Source of the DNA: Cafeteria roenbergensis
Taxonomy: Eukaryota > Sar > Bigyra > Bicosoecida > Cafeteriaceae
Length of the DNA: 64,000 nucleotides
Direction of reading: 5' to 3'
Assembly (NCBI GenBank): GCA_008330645.1
Contig: VLTN01000072.1
Location: forward strand, 1 to 64,000
The translations under genes and the position numbers were made by a program. The notes below the pieces were generated by a model. That model was given only the letters and a program-made list of their open reading frames with translations, had not been told where the DNA came from and ran no database searches. This document shows, in pieces, positions 16,647 through 28,149 of the stretch; the stretch's first letter is position 1, and each line of letters opens with the position of its first letter.

Positions 16647-18614
16647 TCACGCGCTGGCGGGTTCTGGCGCCGGAAGGACTGCGCGCAAGTTCACGAGTGG
16701 GACCTCGAAGCGGGGGTCCACGACCACCAGGCGGACGCGCCCGGCGCTCGGCAGGTCTCCCACGGCGGTCACGGCCACTGTCACCACCACAGGGCATCCG
16801 GGCGCGAGGCTCGGAAGCTCCCGCATGGCCCCCCCACCGATGGAGTAGTCTCCCGCCTCCGCGCCCGCTAGCAGCAGGCAGCCTGCTAGCGAGCCGGGCT
16901 GAGTCGCGGGAACCGTCAGAGTCAGGTTGACGTGGAAAGTGGGTCCGATTCCGCTGACGTCGAGGGCGGCGCGGAGGCAGGGGGCCCCCGGGCTGTGGCG
17001 GCCGGGGGCCGCTTCGTTGCTGTCCATGCCGGACGTAATCACTCCGACGTACTCCCGCCGCACGCGAAGTGCCAGGAGCGACAGCGAGCGCACAAAAGTG
17101 CGGTACATGTCGCCCGCAGACTCTTGCTCGCGGACCACGTTGGCTACGTGGAGACGAGTTCGCTTCGGAAGGGCCAGGGGCGGTCCTTCGGAAAGGCCAG
17201 ACGAACGAATCGGTGATAGCCGGGCAGTCCGCCTGAGCATGCGGACGACGAGGGAACCCGACGCCAACACTGCCACCAAAGACGAAGGCTCGCGCCCGAA
17301 CCTGCCAAAGCGCATGCCCACAACCTTGTCGTCGGGGAGGGATATCATTGTGCGTCCCAGAACGGCGCCATCGCGAATCATCACAGCGGAGCCGTCGGCC
17401 ATCGCGACGAGGACAGCGCCAGGCCCGGTTTGCGCGGTTTCGATCGCGCACATGCACAGCGGCTGGGAGGGCAGCCCTGCCCTCCACAACACCGCGCAGT
17501 TTCGAGGGTTGAAGCCCTCTACAACCCCCCCCGCGTCCTGCGCGCTTGCCGACACCAAAGCGGCGTGGCCCGAGCCGCTTGCGGCGGAGGTCGCCGGGCC
17601 CTCCACGCTGCCCCGGGCTGGCGAGGCGGCAGCCCCGGGAATTGGCCCGGAAGTCTCAACGGGCGCGACGGGAGACGACGACACAGTCACCACGGAAGTG
17701 GCCAGCAGGGCAAGGTCGCAGGGAGGCAAAGAGCACGAAACCACTCCAGTGCGCCGGTTATTCTTCACCAGGTGCACTTTGCCATCCCGGCAAAGGGCCG
17801 CAATGCGGAGGTCGGTTGACACGGCACCGTGCGCCCGAATCAGGTGAGGCACTGCGTGAAGCCGGATCGTCGTGTCGACCTGCAGCGCATTTTTGCCGAG
17901 AAGCAAAAGCGCGCCGGCCTCAGTCCCAACCAGCAGCGTCGTGCTGGCCGGTGTTGGTGCTGGGCCTCCGCCACCGACTGCACTCCCTGAGGAAGCTCCG
18001 AAGCCGGACCCGATGGCCGGAGACCAGTCCACGGAGCAGATTGCGGTGGCCACGCCGCGCCTGATTGGCGGCCCTTCCGCCGACTGCTTGCGCATGATCT
18101 CGATTGCCGACACGTCGTTCCCGTCCCCGGTTGATTGCTGGGCGGATGCCACGCACAGTTGGGCGCATTGCAGCGAGATGTCGGTGCCACTGTCGCGGAG
18201 CTTGCGTGCTCGAACGACGGCGGCCTCGGGAGTCAGCTCCCCCTCTGCAATGTCTTGCCAGAGGTGGCGCTCCGCGGCGTGAAGCTCCAGGCTGGGCAGC
18301 GAGAACTTAAAGTACGGACGAAGGTTCCTGTACACGAACACAGAGTCCGCTATCGCCACGGCGATGCAAGCAGTCGCGCCTGCCCCGCCCGCCGGCCTGA
18401 TGGCCGCAATGCCCACGGCCTCGCCAGTGAGCGCACGCTTCTCGACCACCCGGGCCCCGTCGATGATCTTCAGCGTGCCGTCCCGTGTAGCCACGACAAA
18501 GACGTGGCTGTGGCTGCTGCTTAAATCCGCGAGAGCTGTGCACTCTGCGGAAAGCACGGAGAGGCTCGCAAGCGGGTCGTGCCAGACGGCAATCCAGGCA
18601 TCGTCTGCGGACAT
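16647..18614 (-). CDS. BBS1: Bardet-Biedl syndrome 1 protein homologue (BBSome subunit)
   Basis: 655 aa, single exon, close to the usual ~590. BBS1 is the beta-propeller subunit of the BBSome, which binds ARL6/BBS3 and moves membrane proteins in and out of cilia. Recognised blocks: WIAVWHDPLASLSVLSAECT near the N terminus, VYRNLRPYFKFSLPSLEL around residues 90-110 (nearly identical to animal BBS1), MRFGRFGREPSSLVAVLASG, KRTRLHVANVVREQESAGDM, and a C-terminal GAE-like region with GIGPTFHVNLTL. A Gly/Pro/Ala-rich insert divides the propeller near the middle. The start is the ATG of MSADDAW; the frame runs on upstream without an ATG. The 3' end faces transposon copy 2, 234 bp away. It implies that the organism, or a recent ancestor, builds cilia. 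Confidence 0.95.
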   Translation of the reverse strand: MSADDAWIAVWHDPLASLSVLSAECTALADLSSSHSHVFVVATRDGTLKIIDGARVVEKRALTGEAVGIAAIRPAGGAGATACIAVAIADSVFVYRNLRPYFKFSLPSLELHAAERHLWQDIAEGELTPEAAVVRARKLRDSGTDISLQCAQLCVASAQQSTGDGNDVSAIEIMRKQSAEGPPIRRGVATAICSVDWSPAIGSGFGASSGSAVGGGGPAPTPASTTLLVGTEAGALLLLGKNALQVDTTIRLHAVPHLIRAHGAVSTDLRIAALCRDGKVHLVKNNRRTGVVSCSLPPCDLALLATSVVTVSSSPVAPVETSGPIPGAAASPARGSVEGPATSAASGSGHAALVSASAQDAGGVVEGFNPRNCAVLWRAGLPSQPLCMCAIETAQTGPGAVLVAMADGSAVMIRDGAVLGRTMISLPDDKVVGMRFGRFGREPSSLVAVLASGSLVVRMLRRTARLSPIRSSGLSEGPPLALPKRTRLHVANVVREQESAGDMYRTFVRSLSLLALRVRREYVGVITSGMDSNEAAPGRHSPGAPCLRAALDVSGIGPTFHVNLTLTVPATQPGSLAGCLLLAGAEAGDYSIGGGAMRELPSLAPGCPVVVTVAVTAVGDLPSAGRVRLVVVDPRFEVPLVNLRAVLPAPEPASA

Positions 18615-20164
18615 CCTCCGCGCCGCTCGCCGGGTGTTTCCTCGCACAGCCTGGGGCCCTGCTCGACACCCGCGGGGCGAGGCCTTTGCGGGGGCGCGGC
18701 GGGTTCAGCGGTGTTTTCGGGCGCAGGAAACGGTCAGCGCTGATCGATCGAAGATGCGCAGCCGGTTGGCTGGCTTCGAGCGCAACTCACGACTTTGCCA
18801 GAGGCTGACAACTGCGGCATCGGCAGCTCAAGCCCGCTGACTCGCGTGCTCCTCTCTCCCCGCCTCCCCGCATGGGTGAGTTTCCGTGCAATGGCAACGG
18901 CAGCAGCACAGCTTCAGGCGATTTCGAGAAGAGGGGCGTCTGCCATCCACTCACAACGAGGGAGTGTGTGCTCACGAGCCCAGCCTTTGCGTTCGGAAAC
19001 GGTGAGACGAACAATTTGCACAGCCCATCGTGGAGCTGATGAGCTATCGCAGTATCGGACGTGGTCGCAGTAGTGCCCCGTTGCCCCCCGCCTGCCCCCC
19101 AATCCCTGCGCTGGGAGTGCGATGTGCTGCAGACTGACATCCGGCTGACGTTCTGCGCGTTAGCAGGAATGTGCCAGCCGCTGATGGCGCACAAGGCAAG
19201 GGAGCGTGACCCGCGCTCCCAATGCATGACAAGCCGGAGCGTGCTGCACCGAATTCTCAGACAGCCGAGGAGTGGGCCAGACATGACTCAGCCTCGCCTG
19301 CTCCTCATACGCAGCTCGAAATGCAATGCCACGTCTCGCTCTGCCGCCCAAGCCGTGCACTCGGGAACGCCAAGAGCCAAGGTTGGCGAGGGCGTGGACC
19401 CGTTGCGAGCGTCTCTTGCATTGGCCTGACACCGCTCCTTGCTGCTCAGGAGCGGGGGGCGAGACGAATGTCCACGCCGATGCGGGAATCGTCCGTCATC
19501 TTGACCCCGTTTCCCCCTACTCTCTACAACTCCAGGCGAGATGACCGGGGCAGGCTTGACAGCCGCACACGCTTCGTGTTCCACGTGAGCAGCAGGTGGT
19601 TGTGGTGGAGCTACTCTCCCGGCTGGGCCGGGCAGCGCCAACCACAGTGCTGAGAGAAGACATTGAACCAGCGCGACCAGCCGCTTCCTGCGCCGCGCCC
19701 CGCCTCTGGCCAGGGTCGCCCGGCCTGGGGCACGGCACTGCAGCAGAACCGCAGTCTGCTGCATCGTGCAGCGGCTCTTGCGAGGCACCGGGGCCACGGG
19801 CGCAAGGCGGGGAAACTGAGCCAGCAGAGCACCGCAGAGCCTCGGACTTGTCGTCGTTGGGCAGCTGTGTCCCGCTCCCGCGGAGACGCGGCGCCAGCGC
19901 CAAAGCGGCAATTCGGCGGGCCCTCCATGCGAGACAACGGTGCCTTTGTCCCGCATTCGCGGTCGGGTCGCCTCCGCGATACCGGCCCGCCCTGCGCGCT
20001 GCTGGCGGGCTCCTGTGCGCCCGACCCCCGGCGCGCTTCGGAGCCCGTCAGCTGTGCAGTAGTTTCGCGCGACCTTGGTGTTCCCCGTCGTGGTGCGGTT
20101 GTCTCCGCAGATCGCGCTCGGATCGCGAGTCGCCCCATACTTTTGCGGCTCCAAGTTGCCTCGA
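18615..20164. other. Long intergenic stretch
   Basis: About 1.55 kb between divergent genes. It holds scattered open frames of up to about 350 codons on both strands, with no family signal and no consistent splice sites. I see no gene, tRNA or repeat here. Confidence 0.5.
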
Positions 20165-23100
20165 ATGGCAGAGGGCAAGGCCGTGCCTGCAACTGCGGTC
20201 GCTCGGCCCGGGTCAGCCGCTGAAAGGACCGGCTCGAGCGGACAGGGCGCGACGAGAGCACCGAGCCGCGCCTCTAGGAGCGCGGCTGCTGCTTCAGCTG
20301 GGCCCGCGTCGGGCCCGCCAGACGGCGGCATCGCCTACTGCTCCAGCGAAGGAGTGGGCATGGCCGGGCAGTTCCCAGTCGACGACGAGGCCCTCAGCCA
20401 CGCGAGTAGCGGCCTCTCCTTGTCCTCGCTCGTCGACGTCGACGTGCTGTACTTCGACGGCACCATCCCGACGGTGTTCCTGACAGACAGCGAAGTGAGT
20501 ATCGCTCTGCTTGCGCACCGTTTTGCCTCCACCAGCGCAAGGCCCTGCTTCGGCTCGAAGGTTTCACGCCACTGATGTGCGCGGTTTGAGGCATGCTTGG
20601 GTCTCCCTAGCCCCTCCTCCTCCGTGCTCCTCTCCCTCTCCCGGCGCCAACGTTGCCCTTCCCTCCGCCCCCGCCCTGCTTGCTCGCTCCCACGCCTCCC
20701 AGGATGACCGAAGCCGTGGCTCACTGCACCCCGTGCCGCTCCCGTCCGCGGACCTCACGCTTCAGACCTCTCCAGTGCCGGTGCTCCAGGTCTCGCTCCT
20801 GCCCAAGTCGCTTCCAATCTCCACCGTGCACGCAAACCGCCCCTTCATCCTGTCAATCGTGCTTGCTGGCACGGAGGTGGTCACCACTCGCCAGTTCTGC
20901 GTGTCCGCCAAGGAGCCAAAGGACCCGCCTCGGCGCATCGTGCCGCCCATCCAGCGAGCGGAAAAGGCAGCCAAGACTGTTCGGCGATCCGGAGGCGACT
21001 CGTCCGAGCGCGCTACCACACTCGTAGCGATGAGCGACGCAGCCGTGGCGGCATCCCTTGGCAGGCGGCCGGACGCCTTCGCACTGGAAGCGTGGCGATG
21101 CCGTCTGCAAGGCGGTGCCCGAGCCCTGGACACAATTGCCCCTGGTGCGGTGGGGCGCGACCAGCCCGTGTCGGCTGAGAGCATTTCCGTCTTTGCAGAC
21201 GACATTCAGGCTGTCATGCCGCAGTGGGCCGACCCCGACGCCGCCACAGGCACCGGCCGCCGGGCGGACATTGCGCAGAGCAGCCCGGCGCCATCCCCCC
21301 ACGCCATGCACCACCAGATGTCCTCCCGCCTCCAGCGTGGAGCCGCGCACTTCCGGTCGACGCCCTCTCCGTCGCCGCCGATGCAGCCCCCCTCCCAAGG
21401 CCCGGCTGGCCACGGCGGCTTCACGAGAGGGAGTTCCGGAGGTGGCGGGGCAGGAGCAGCTGGCAGCAGCGGGTACCACAGCCACGGACCGCCGCACCGA
21501 GCGCCCACGTCTTCTGCTGCAGCCATGGGCCCCGGCCCGGCCGTGCTGGCGGCGCACGCCGGCGCGTTCGCGGGGGGCGCGTCTCAGCACGCAAGCCAGC
21601 GCACTCCCGGGCGGGCAGACCTCGGGCAGGGCCCTCGCGCTGACTCCCGTCAGAGCACTATGCTCTACGGCGCTGGCGCCCAGGCGTACCAGGGGGGCGG
21701 GCCAACTGCCGGACACGCCTTCAGCTACAGCGGATTCCCCATGGCAGCCGGCAGCTTCGCGAGGGATGTGGGGGCACCGGCACCCGCAAGCCCGCCACAG
21801 CTGACTGGCGGGTGGGCCGTGCCGGGGTCGATGCACAGCTCGCAGCTGTATGGGGGAAGGAGCGCCTCTGCCACGCTGGCGATGGAGGCGGCCGGAAGTC
21901 CCTTCTCGGACGCTTCAGCGCCTCGCGACCAGGGCGCGCGGCAGCCTCCGTCCACTGGGTTCTCCGGGCGCCAAGGTGGCCCGTTGCACCCTCAGCACCA
22001 GTACCACAGCCTCCCGCCCTCCTCCTCGGGCATGGGCTACCGATATCCCATGCAGTCAAGCATGGCCCGCTCCTCGCTGCTCGACCGCGACGCGAGTGCC
22101 TCCCCCGACAGCATGATCGGTGGGTTTGCGCAGCGGTCGTCGGTCGACCCCGGTCCGTTCACTCACGGCGCGCACCCTGCAGGCGGCATGGGAAGAATGG
22201 GCTTCGCCGACAACTTGTCTGGGCGGGCCCCTGCCCCGGCTTCGCCCCCGGCGCTGTCTTCCCAGGCCGTCCCCGCCAATGGGAGCTCTCCCGCCCCTCA
22301 CGCGCTTCGAGGTCGGACCTCGACGCAGAGCCACGCCATCGGGCTCTCGTCACCTGTGCCTGGGCGCATCGCGGAGGGCGAGCTGCACGCTCACGGGCGC
22401 ATGCCCGCCCCATACTCCTTTGCCGAAGCGCAGATGGCTCGGCCCGCTGGGGAAGCGGCAAGGTCAGGCCCCTTGGCCGCCGCAACTGCGGCCGGCAGCC
22501 TCGCCATGTCCAGCGCCAATGGCTCCCGGGGCTCGGCCCTTGACGCGTTGGGCGCGGCTGCTTCGCTCGTCGACCGACGCACTCGCCAGCCAGCGACGAT
22601 GCCGGTGTCAAGCACGGTGGAAACTTCGCTCTCGGCGCTCGGCCAGCCAGCTCAGCACGTGCCGCCATCCTCGTCCTCGTTGTCGACGGTCTGGCAGCCG
22701 GGCAAGCCGGGCGGCTCGGCGGCTTTTGCCCCGCCCGGGCACGCCTTTGCCAAGCCAGGCGACCTCTCCTCGAGCCACGTCGGGTCCAGCGGCCTGGATG
22801 TCACCATGATGCCAGCTGGGACTGGCCTCGCGGCTCCGGCAGACGTCCATCCCCAGGCTGGGGCACCGCCCGCGCGGTCGCACAGACAAGCTGTCTCGAG
22901 CATGCTTGCTGTTCCTTCGATCGGCACCTCGTCATCCAGCCAGGCGATGGCCGCACCAGCGTCATCTGTCGCTGGCCACCTGCCGAGCGGCAGCTCGAGC
23001 TCAAGCTCAAGCTCAAGCTCGAGCATGGGCGCAGCTGTCCGGCAAGACTCCCAGACCCCGGCGATGGGCCCGGCATCTGCGCCTGGCCCAGCCGCTGTGG

Positions 23101-25736
23101 CAGCTGCGGCAGCCATAGCTGCTGCCGCTGGCACGACCGACTCTGGCCTGCACACGGCCGCCAACCACGGCCTCAGTTCGGATTTTCGTACTGAGGCATC
23201 GACTGCCTCGCCGACCTCTGTCTTGTCACGACCTGTGGACGGAGGCGCGGCGCGCCCCGCGCAGTCGGTGCCTTCAACAGAACCAACATCCAGCGGCTCC
23301 TCCTCGGCACACAAGGCGTCCTCCAACCCGGCCTCGGAGTCTTCAACTCCTCTTTCGGCAGACGTCGCAACGGCCTCCGCTGCCTCTGGTGCCGCCTCCA
23401 GCGGCCCAGGGAGCGCATCAGCCAAATGCGTCGGCAAGAAAGAGCGGCCATCCAACCCGGGCCAACCTTCCCCGTCGGGCCGCCCCACGCGCAAACCGGC
23501 CGGTGCTCCGGCCGGCCCAAGCCTTGCGCGCACTGCGCTGCCCCCCGCCTCGGCGGCCCCCAAACGTGCCAGGCCAGAAGCGGAAGATGGCCCGCCGCAC
23601 CCGCCTTCCCGCCGCGCTCGGCTGCAGGCGCCGTCAGCCGTCCGTCACCGCCTCACTCAGCGCGAGCTGCAGGACCAGATGACCAAGTCCTCACAGACAG
23701 AAGGCTCCCGCCGCCGCGTGATCGTCCAATCCCTTGGCTCCTCGGGACAGCGGGCAGGCGTGGCCAGGCGCATCCGCCGCGCCAGAGAGGCCGAGGCTGC
23801 GGCTGGCGTCTTGAACCGTGACGCACCGCGCGCTGAGTCGGACGCCGTCTCCTCCGTCTCCTCGCCCCGCAGCGTTCTGCTCGCGACCGAGACGGCGCCT
23901 GCAAGCCATGCAGCCGGACAAGGAGCCGAGGCACCGCTGGCCAAGCAAGACTCGGACTCGCTGCCCCCCTCCGCTGGAGGCGGCCCCCCTCTTGACCCGA
24001 GCCTCCCCGACGAGCCCCTGCGTCCGCTCCTGCTCTCCAGGGCAGCGCTCTCCTCCGTGTCTGCGATCGACCTTCGCTCGCTCAACGCCGCCATTCGACG
24101 CACCGGAAACCCTCGCACCGGGGGCGGTGGCTCCCGCCGCCGCGCCGAAGCTCCAGCCACCCCTTTGCGACAAAGGCCGGCCGCACGCGGTCAGACCAAG
24201 CCGCAGCGTCCGGTGTCGCCCACAGTGCGCTTCCGGGAGCCGGCCAGAAGCGTGCCAGCAAAACAGGCGTCGTCCTCGTCCTCGTCCTCGTCATCATCAT
24301 CATCATCGTCGTTGGAGGCAGCAACTGCGGCCAGCTCTGGGGCAGCAAATCCTGCGCTTTCCCAGCTGTTGTCATCGTCAGCGGGGCTGCCGTCGTCATC
24401 CTCAGCTGCTGCAACAGCGGCCGCCGCTGCAATTGCAGCTGCGGCTGCCAGCACCACCAGCACTGCTTCCGCTTTGGCGTCAAGCCAGCCGGCCGTCGCG
24501 TCCCCGCAACCAACGGCGGTGTCTGGTGTCGCAACCCCATCGGCGGCGGCCATGGTGGGTCAGCCCGCTAGCGGCCCCAACAGCTCCGCGGACGACCAGC
24601 GAACTGTGCCCATCGGTGCACTGTCCCCGTCTGGCAGCGCTCCGCGTCACAGCGCTTCCCGCAACAGCCTGGGCCCTCTGACGCCCTGGGTGCGGCCGCT
24701 CGGGCTCGGCATGTCTTTCAGCCGCATCCTGCAGTCGCACGGCAAGGCGACCCCCACACTGCGCACTCTCCCTGGGTCTGGGCGATCGCTGACGTCTCTG
24801 GCTCTCCCGGAGGCTGCCCTCAAGGAAGCAGCCACCGCATCCTCGGCCACGGGCGTCCTGGCGGCCGCCTCTGCAGCTGCGCGCACGGCGAGGACTGGCG
24901 CCGAACCCCCGCGGGCGGCGCTGACGTTCCCCGGCGCTGGCGCCGCTGCTGGCGCCTCTGCTGGTGGGGACGCGAGAGCCGACCAAGCGGACGACGATGC
25001 CGCTGCCTGGCTGAAGCAGGCTGCTGCCGCGGACGCTGGCGCATCCCTCGCCGAGAGCCGCGCAGAAGGCGCAGGCGCAGCCCAGGCGGCCCTTGCGGTT
25101 CCAGCCGTTGCGCGAGCCCTGCCACCGTCCCGCCGCGTGCACGCCATGCGCCCCCCGCTGAAGCGGTCCTTGTCCGTCAACGAAGGGCTGGATTTCTTTG
25201 ACGACTTTGACGCGCTCGTGGCCGGCAACCTCGTCGGGGACTCGCCCCCCCCGGGCCTCGAGCCTCGCGAGGACTTGGCGCTTCCGCGCAGGTCTGCGGC
25301 CGCGCACGCAGCGCAAAGAGCGACCCCGGGCGCGACACTCGCCCCACGCCTCGGCTATGCTGCGGACGCCCACGTCCTGATCAGCGGCGAGGGGCCTGGC
25401 GGCGCTGAGCGGGACCTGGGCTCCTTGGGCTTCGAGCTGGACATTCCCGGCCTGGCCTTGGATGACAGCGACCACACAGGCGGGGCACTTGCTGGTGGAG
25501 GCAGCGGCGCCGACGTCGGCAGCGCGTTGCTCGCGCCGTCGAGGGGCGCTGAGCGGGCGCCAGGCGGCGCGCTGCCACCGGCCGCCACGGCCTCCCTGCT
25601 CCCTGCGGCGTCTCGTCCGCTGGACGTCAACCCCGACTCCTTCTTGCTCTGGCCAACCGAGACCTCTGCCACCCCTGCGACTGGGCCTCCGCAGCAAGCG
25701 GCCGTGCCCATGACGGGCGTCCAGGAGGCGCCGTAG
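20165..25736 (+). CDS. Large low-complexity nuclear-type protein, unrecognised
   Basis: Model: exons 20165-20494 and 20766-25736, phase 0, 1766 aa. Only residues about 85-160 look like a folded domain, spanning the intron: VDVDVLYFDGTIPTVFLTDS, then LQVSLLPKSLPISTVHANRP and AGTEVVTTRQFCVSAKEPK. The next 1500 residues are Ser/Ala/Pro/Gly-rich with poly-Ser and poly-Ala runs. Basic clusters KRARPEAEDG and RRRVIVQSLG...RRIRRAREAE could act in nuclear import. Near the C terminus acidic-hydrophobic motifs (GLDFFDDFDALV, FELDIPGLALDDSD) resemble transactivation segments. It could be a transcription regulator, but that is inference from composition. A 1656-codon second exon without stops supports real coding. 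Confidence 0.7.
24268..24312 (+). repeat. TCG/TCC/TCA serine-codon microsatellite
   Basis: A run of serine triplets inside the large low-complexity protein, encoding about 15 Ser. Another such run lies near 22990-23025 (alternating AGC/TCA-type codons). Confidence 0.85.
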
Positions 25737-26022
25737 ATGGGCGGGCAGCCATTGCATTTGCGATTGAGCGCGGACGTCGACTCCAAAGCCCCCTTCAACG
25801 CCCTCCAATGGGTGCCCGCTGATTCACTGCGCAGCCGCACGCGTGTTGCGCTCCGAGCAGAAGTGTTGCCATTGATTGCCAGGGTGAGTGATTCTTGTGC
25901 CCAACAACTGTGAGAGACTTGCGAGTGCTGTGTGGCTTGGGCAGTCAGGGGCGGGCTGCACTCGCGTCGCATCGGAGCCAGTCAGATTTGTTTGCATGTG
26001 TAAACCACTCTCTCGTGCGCGG

Positions 26023-27917
26023 TCACTGCGCAGTGATGGGAGCAGCATCAGCGTGCTCGCTGGACGCAGCCGCCGAAGCGGCGGCGGACGAAGAGGTGGA
26101 GCGCTCAGGCTTGGGAGCGCCGATCAAGCTGGTGCCAGGCACAGGCCTCAGGCCGCCGGCCCGCCGCAACGCCTCGTCGCCTGTGCTCGCCTCGATGCGC
26201 TTGGCAAGCTCCGGCCGGCCTTGCGCGATCTCGTGCTTCATCGCCTGCTTGTCGATCTTGCTGGACGGGAGGCCAGCCTGCGTGACTGCCAGGAAGGGCT
26301 TCTCGTCAGCCTTGAGCGCCTTGCCAGCAGGAGTCGACATGGCGTCCGCGCCCTCCGACTCGAGCAGGGCGTGCCTTTGACCCTCGAGCGCTGCGGGGGG
26401 AAAGACGGGGCAGATGTGGGAAGCGGGGGGCAGGGCTCGATGGGGGAGTTGGCGAGCCACAGCGGAGCGAGCACGATTGACGCCCGCGACTGACGCCGCC
26501 GGCCCCGCGGATTGGGCTCTTGGCAGACAGCAGGGCCTTTGCGCTCGCCGCCATGATGGAGGAGTCAGTGGCACAGCGGCCGGGGCAGCAGCAGTGGGCG
26601 GGCCTCACCGGCGCGCAGCATCTTGAAGAGCGTGTCACAAGACACAGTGAGGAGGAATGCCAGCGAAGGGCGTGGCTCCTTGGGACGGCGGTCCACGATC
26701 ACGCCCATGTGCTCTGGCTGCGGGAACGCGCAGCCCAGGAGAGCGGAGGGGAGGGAGAGGTGGGGGATCAGACGGGGCCGCCGGGCAGGGCATGTCGATG
26801 CGAAGCGAGCAGCGAGCCAACCCGGGCGCCTTGCAAACATGCGGTGTCTGTGGTCGGGCCACCCGGCGTGGTCCCGGTCAGTGGACTCACCACGATCCCA
26901 ACGGTGACCCCCGGGAAGCCTCGAAGAGCCATGAACCCCTCGTCCACGCTCTCGTCCAAGTCGGCAGGAGGGTAGGGCAGGCCCGAGTATGTCCAGCGGC
27001 GCAGGATGGCCTCGGCGACCTGGTGTTTCAGGGGCCAGTCCGTGTCCAGCGTGCGGATGCCACCCTGCGAGTGCTTGGGCGAGGGATGCAGGCGAAGCCG
27101 GCGCGCACGGGGTGCCGTGGCGGGCAGCGCTGCCGGCAGCCCGCCTTGCGGACCACAGCGGAGGGTGAACGTCCCAGGAGGCGCAATTCTGCGGCTGGCG
27201 AAACCAGGGCGGCAGACACCTATCGACCAGCTGGCTTACCTTCCCACGGATGTCCTTGGCGTACTTCTTGCTCTTCGAGGCAGCGGAGGAGCGCGAGGCC
27301 GAGCTCGAGCGGCCCTTGCTCGCGGCCTTCTTGCTCGCAATGGTCGCAGTGCGCTCAGTGGCAACCCGCTTGGACGCATTGCCGCTGCTTGCGGAAGGAG
27401 CCCGCTTCTTTGCCCGCTTGGGAGGCGTGGCAGCGGTGCGGGCCGCGCCGGCAACTCCGCCAACCGGGGCCACGACCTTGTGCTGCGCTGCAAGGGCCGC
27501 GAGGGGAACCTCGTCATCCTCGTCATCACTGCAGGAGCCAGCACCGAATAGGCCAAGTCATGGAAACAGTGAGGGAGAGAGGGGGTGGCGGAGCCGGCGC
27601 CTGAAAGCGCGCAGCAATAACAGTCGGCAGTCGGCGCCCCAGCCTGCTGGCCCTCCGCTGGCACTCTAGGAAGGCGCCGGCTCGGGCGTGTGGAGGTCGA
27701 AGCCGCTGTTGAATGGCGGCCAGCGCATGCTGGGCGATGGGCCGGGCGGTGCCGCAGGGCGAGGGAGGCGGGTGCGGGGGGGGGGCAAAGCAGGCCGGCT
27801 CAAACGAGAGCTCCGCCAACCGCCGAGGCGACTCCCGCTCCTCTCGCCTCGCCCAGCTCGCACGGCCGTTTGCCCTCACCTGTCGGTCACAACATGCCTC
27901 CTCTTTGCAGCAGCCAT
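26023..27917 (-). CDS. Basic nuclear-type protein with conserved C-terminal domain, unrecognised
   Basis: Five exons: 27917-27880, 27528-27240, 27064-26891, 26717-26609 and 26390-26023. All joins are in phase with GTGAG or GTAAG donors; 325 aa. It starts MAAAKRRHVVTDSDDEDDEV (basic patch, then acidic). Residues about 45-105 are Lys/Ser/Ala-rich like a histone-tail linker. The second half, from about residue 110, reads as a compact domain across three exon joins: TDWPLKHQVAEAILRRWTYS, GLPYPPADLDESV, GFPGVTVGIV, MGVIVDRRPKEPRPSLAFLL, LFKMLRAALEGQRHALLESE. I do not recognise the family. Chromatin association is plausible from composition only. It is head to head with SYS1. Confidence 0.75.
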
Positions 27918-28149
27918 GGCCCGCGCCGCGGCCGCTCCGGTGCGCCAAGGGGCAACTCCGGGCGGCCAGCAGCAGGCTCGGACAGGCAACCAGCGGCTCT
28001 GCCGCGCCCGGTTTTCCGCGCATGCGCCCACTCCTGCCTCAACCCGCTATCAGAACACCTCGTGCGTCCGCCTGCTCCAGTGCGAGTGCGGGCATCTGCT
28101 GTCTGGCAGCTTCTTGTGCTCGTCGCTGGCAGGCGCCGGTTAGGGCGCC
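27918..28149. promoter_or_regulatory. Bidirectional promoter region
   Basis: Only 232 bp separate the ATGs of the basic nuclear protein and SYS1, so both promoters must share it. I see no TATA box or clear motif. Confidence 0.45.

Noticed and set aside
19288-20331. 347-codon minus-strand frame across the start of the low-complexity gene
   Set aside because: No splice context, no motif, and it overlaps the better supported plus-strand exon 1.
24480-25808. 442-codon minus-strand frame inside the large low-complexity gene
   Set aside because: Arg/Gly/Ala-rich with no motif; it arises from the GC-rich third-position pattern of the plus-strand gene.
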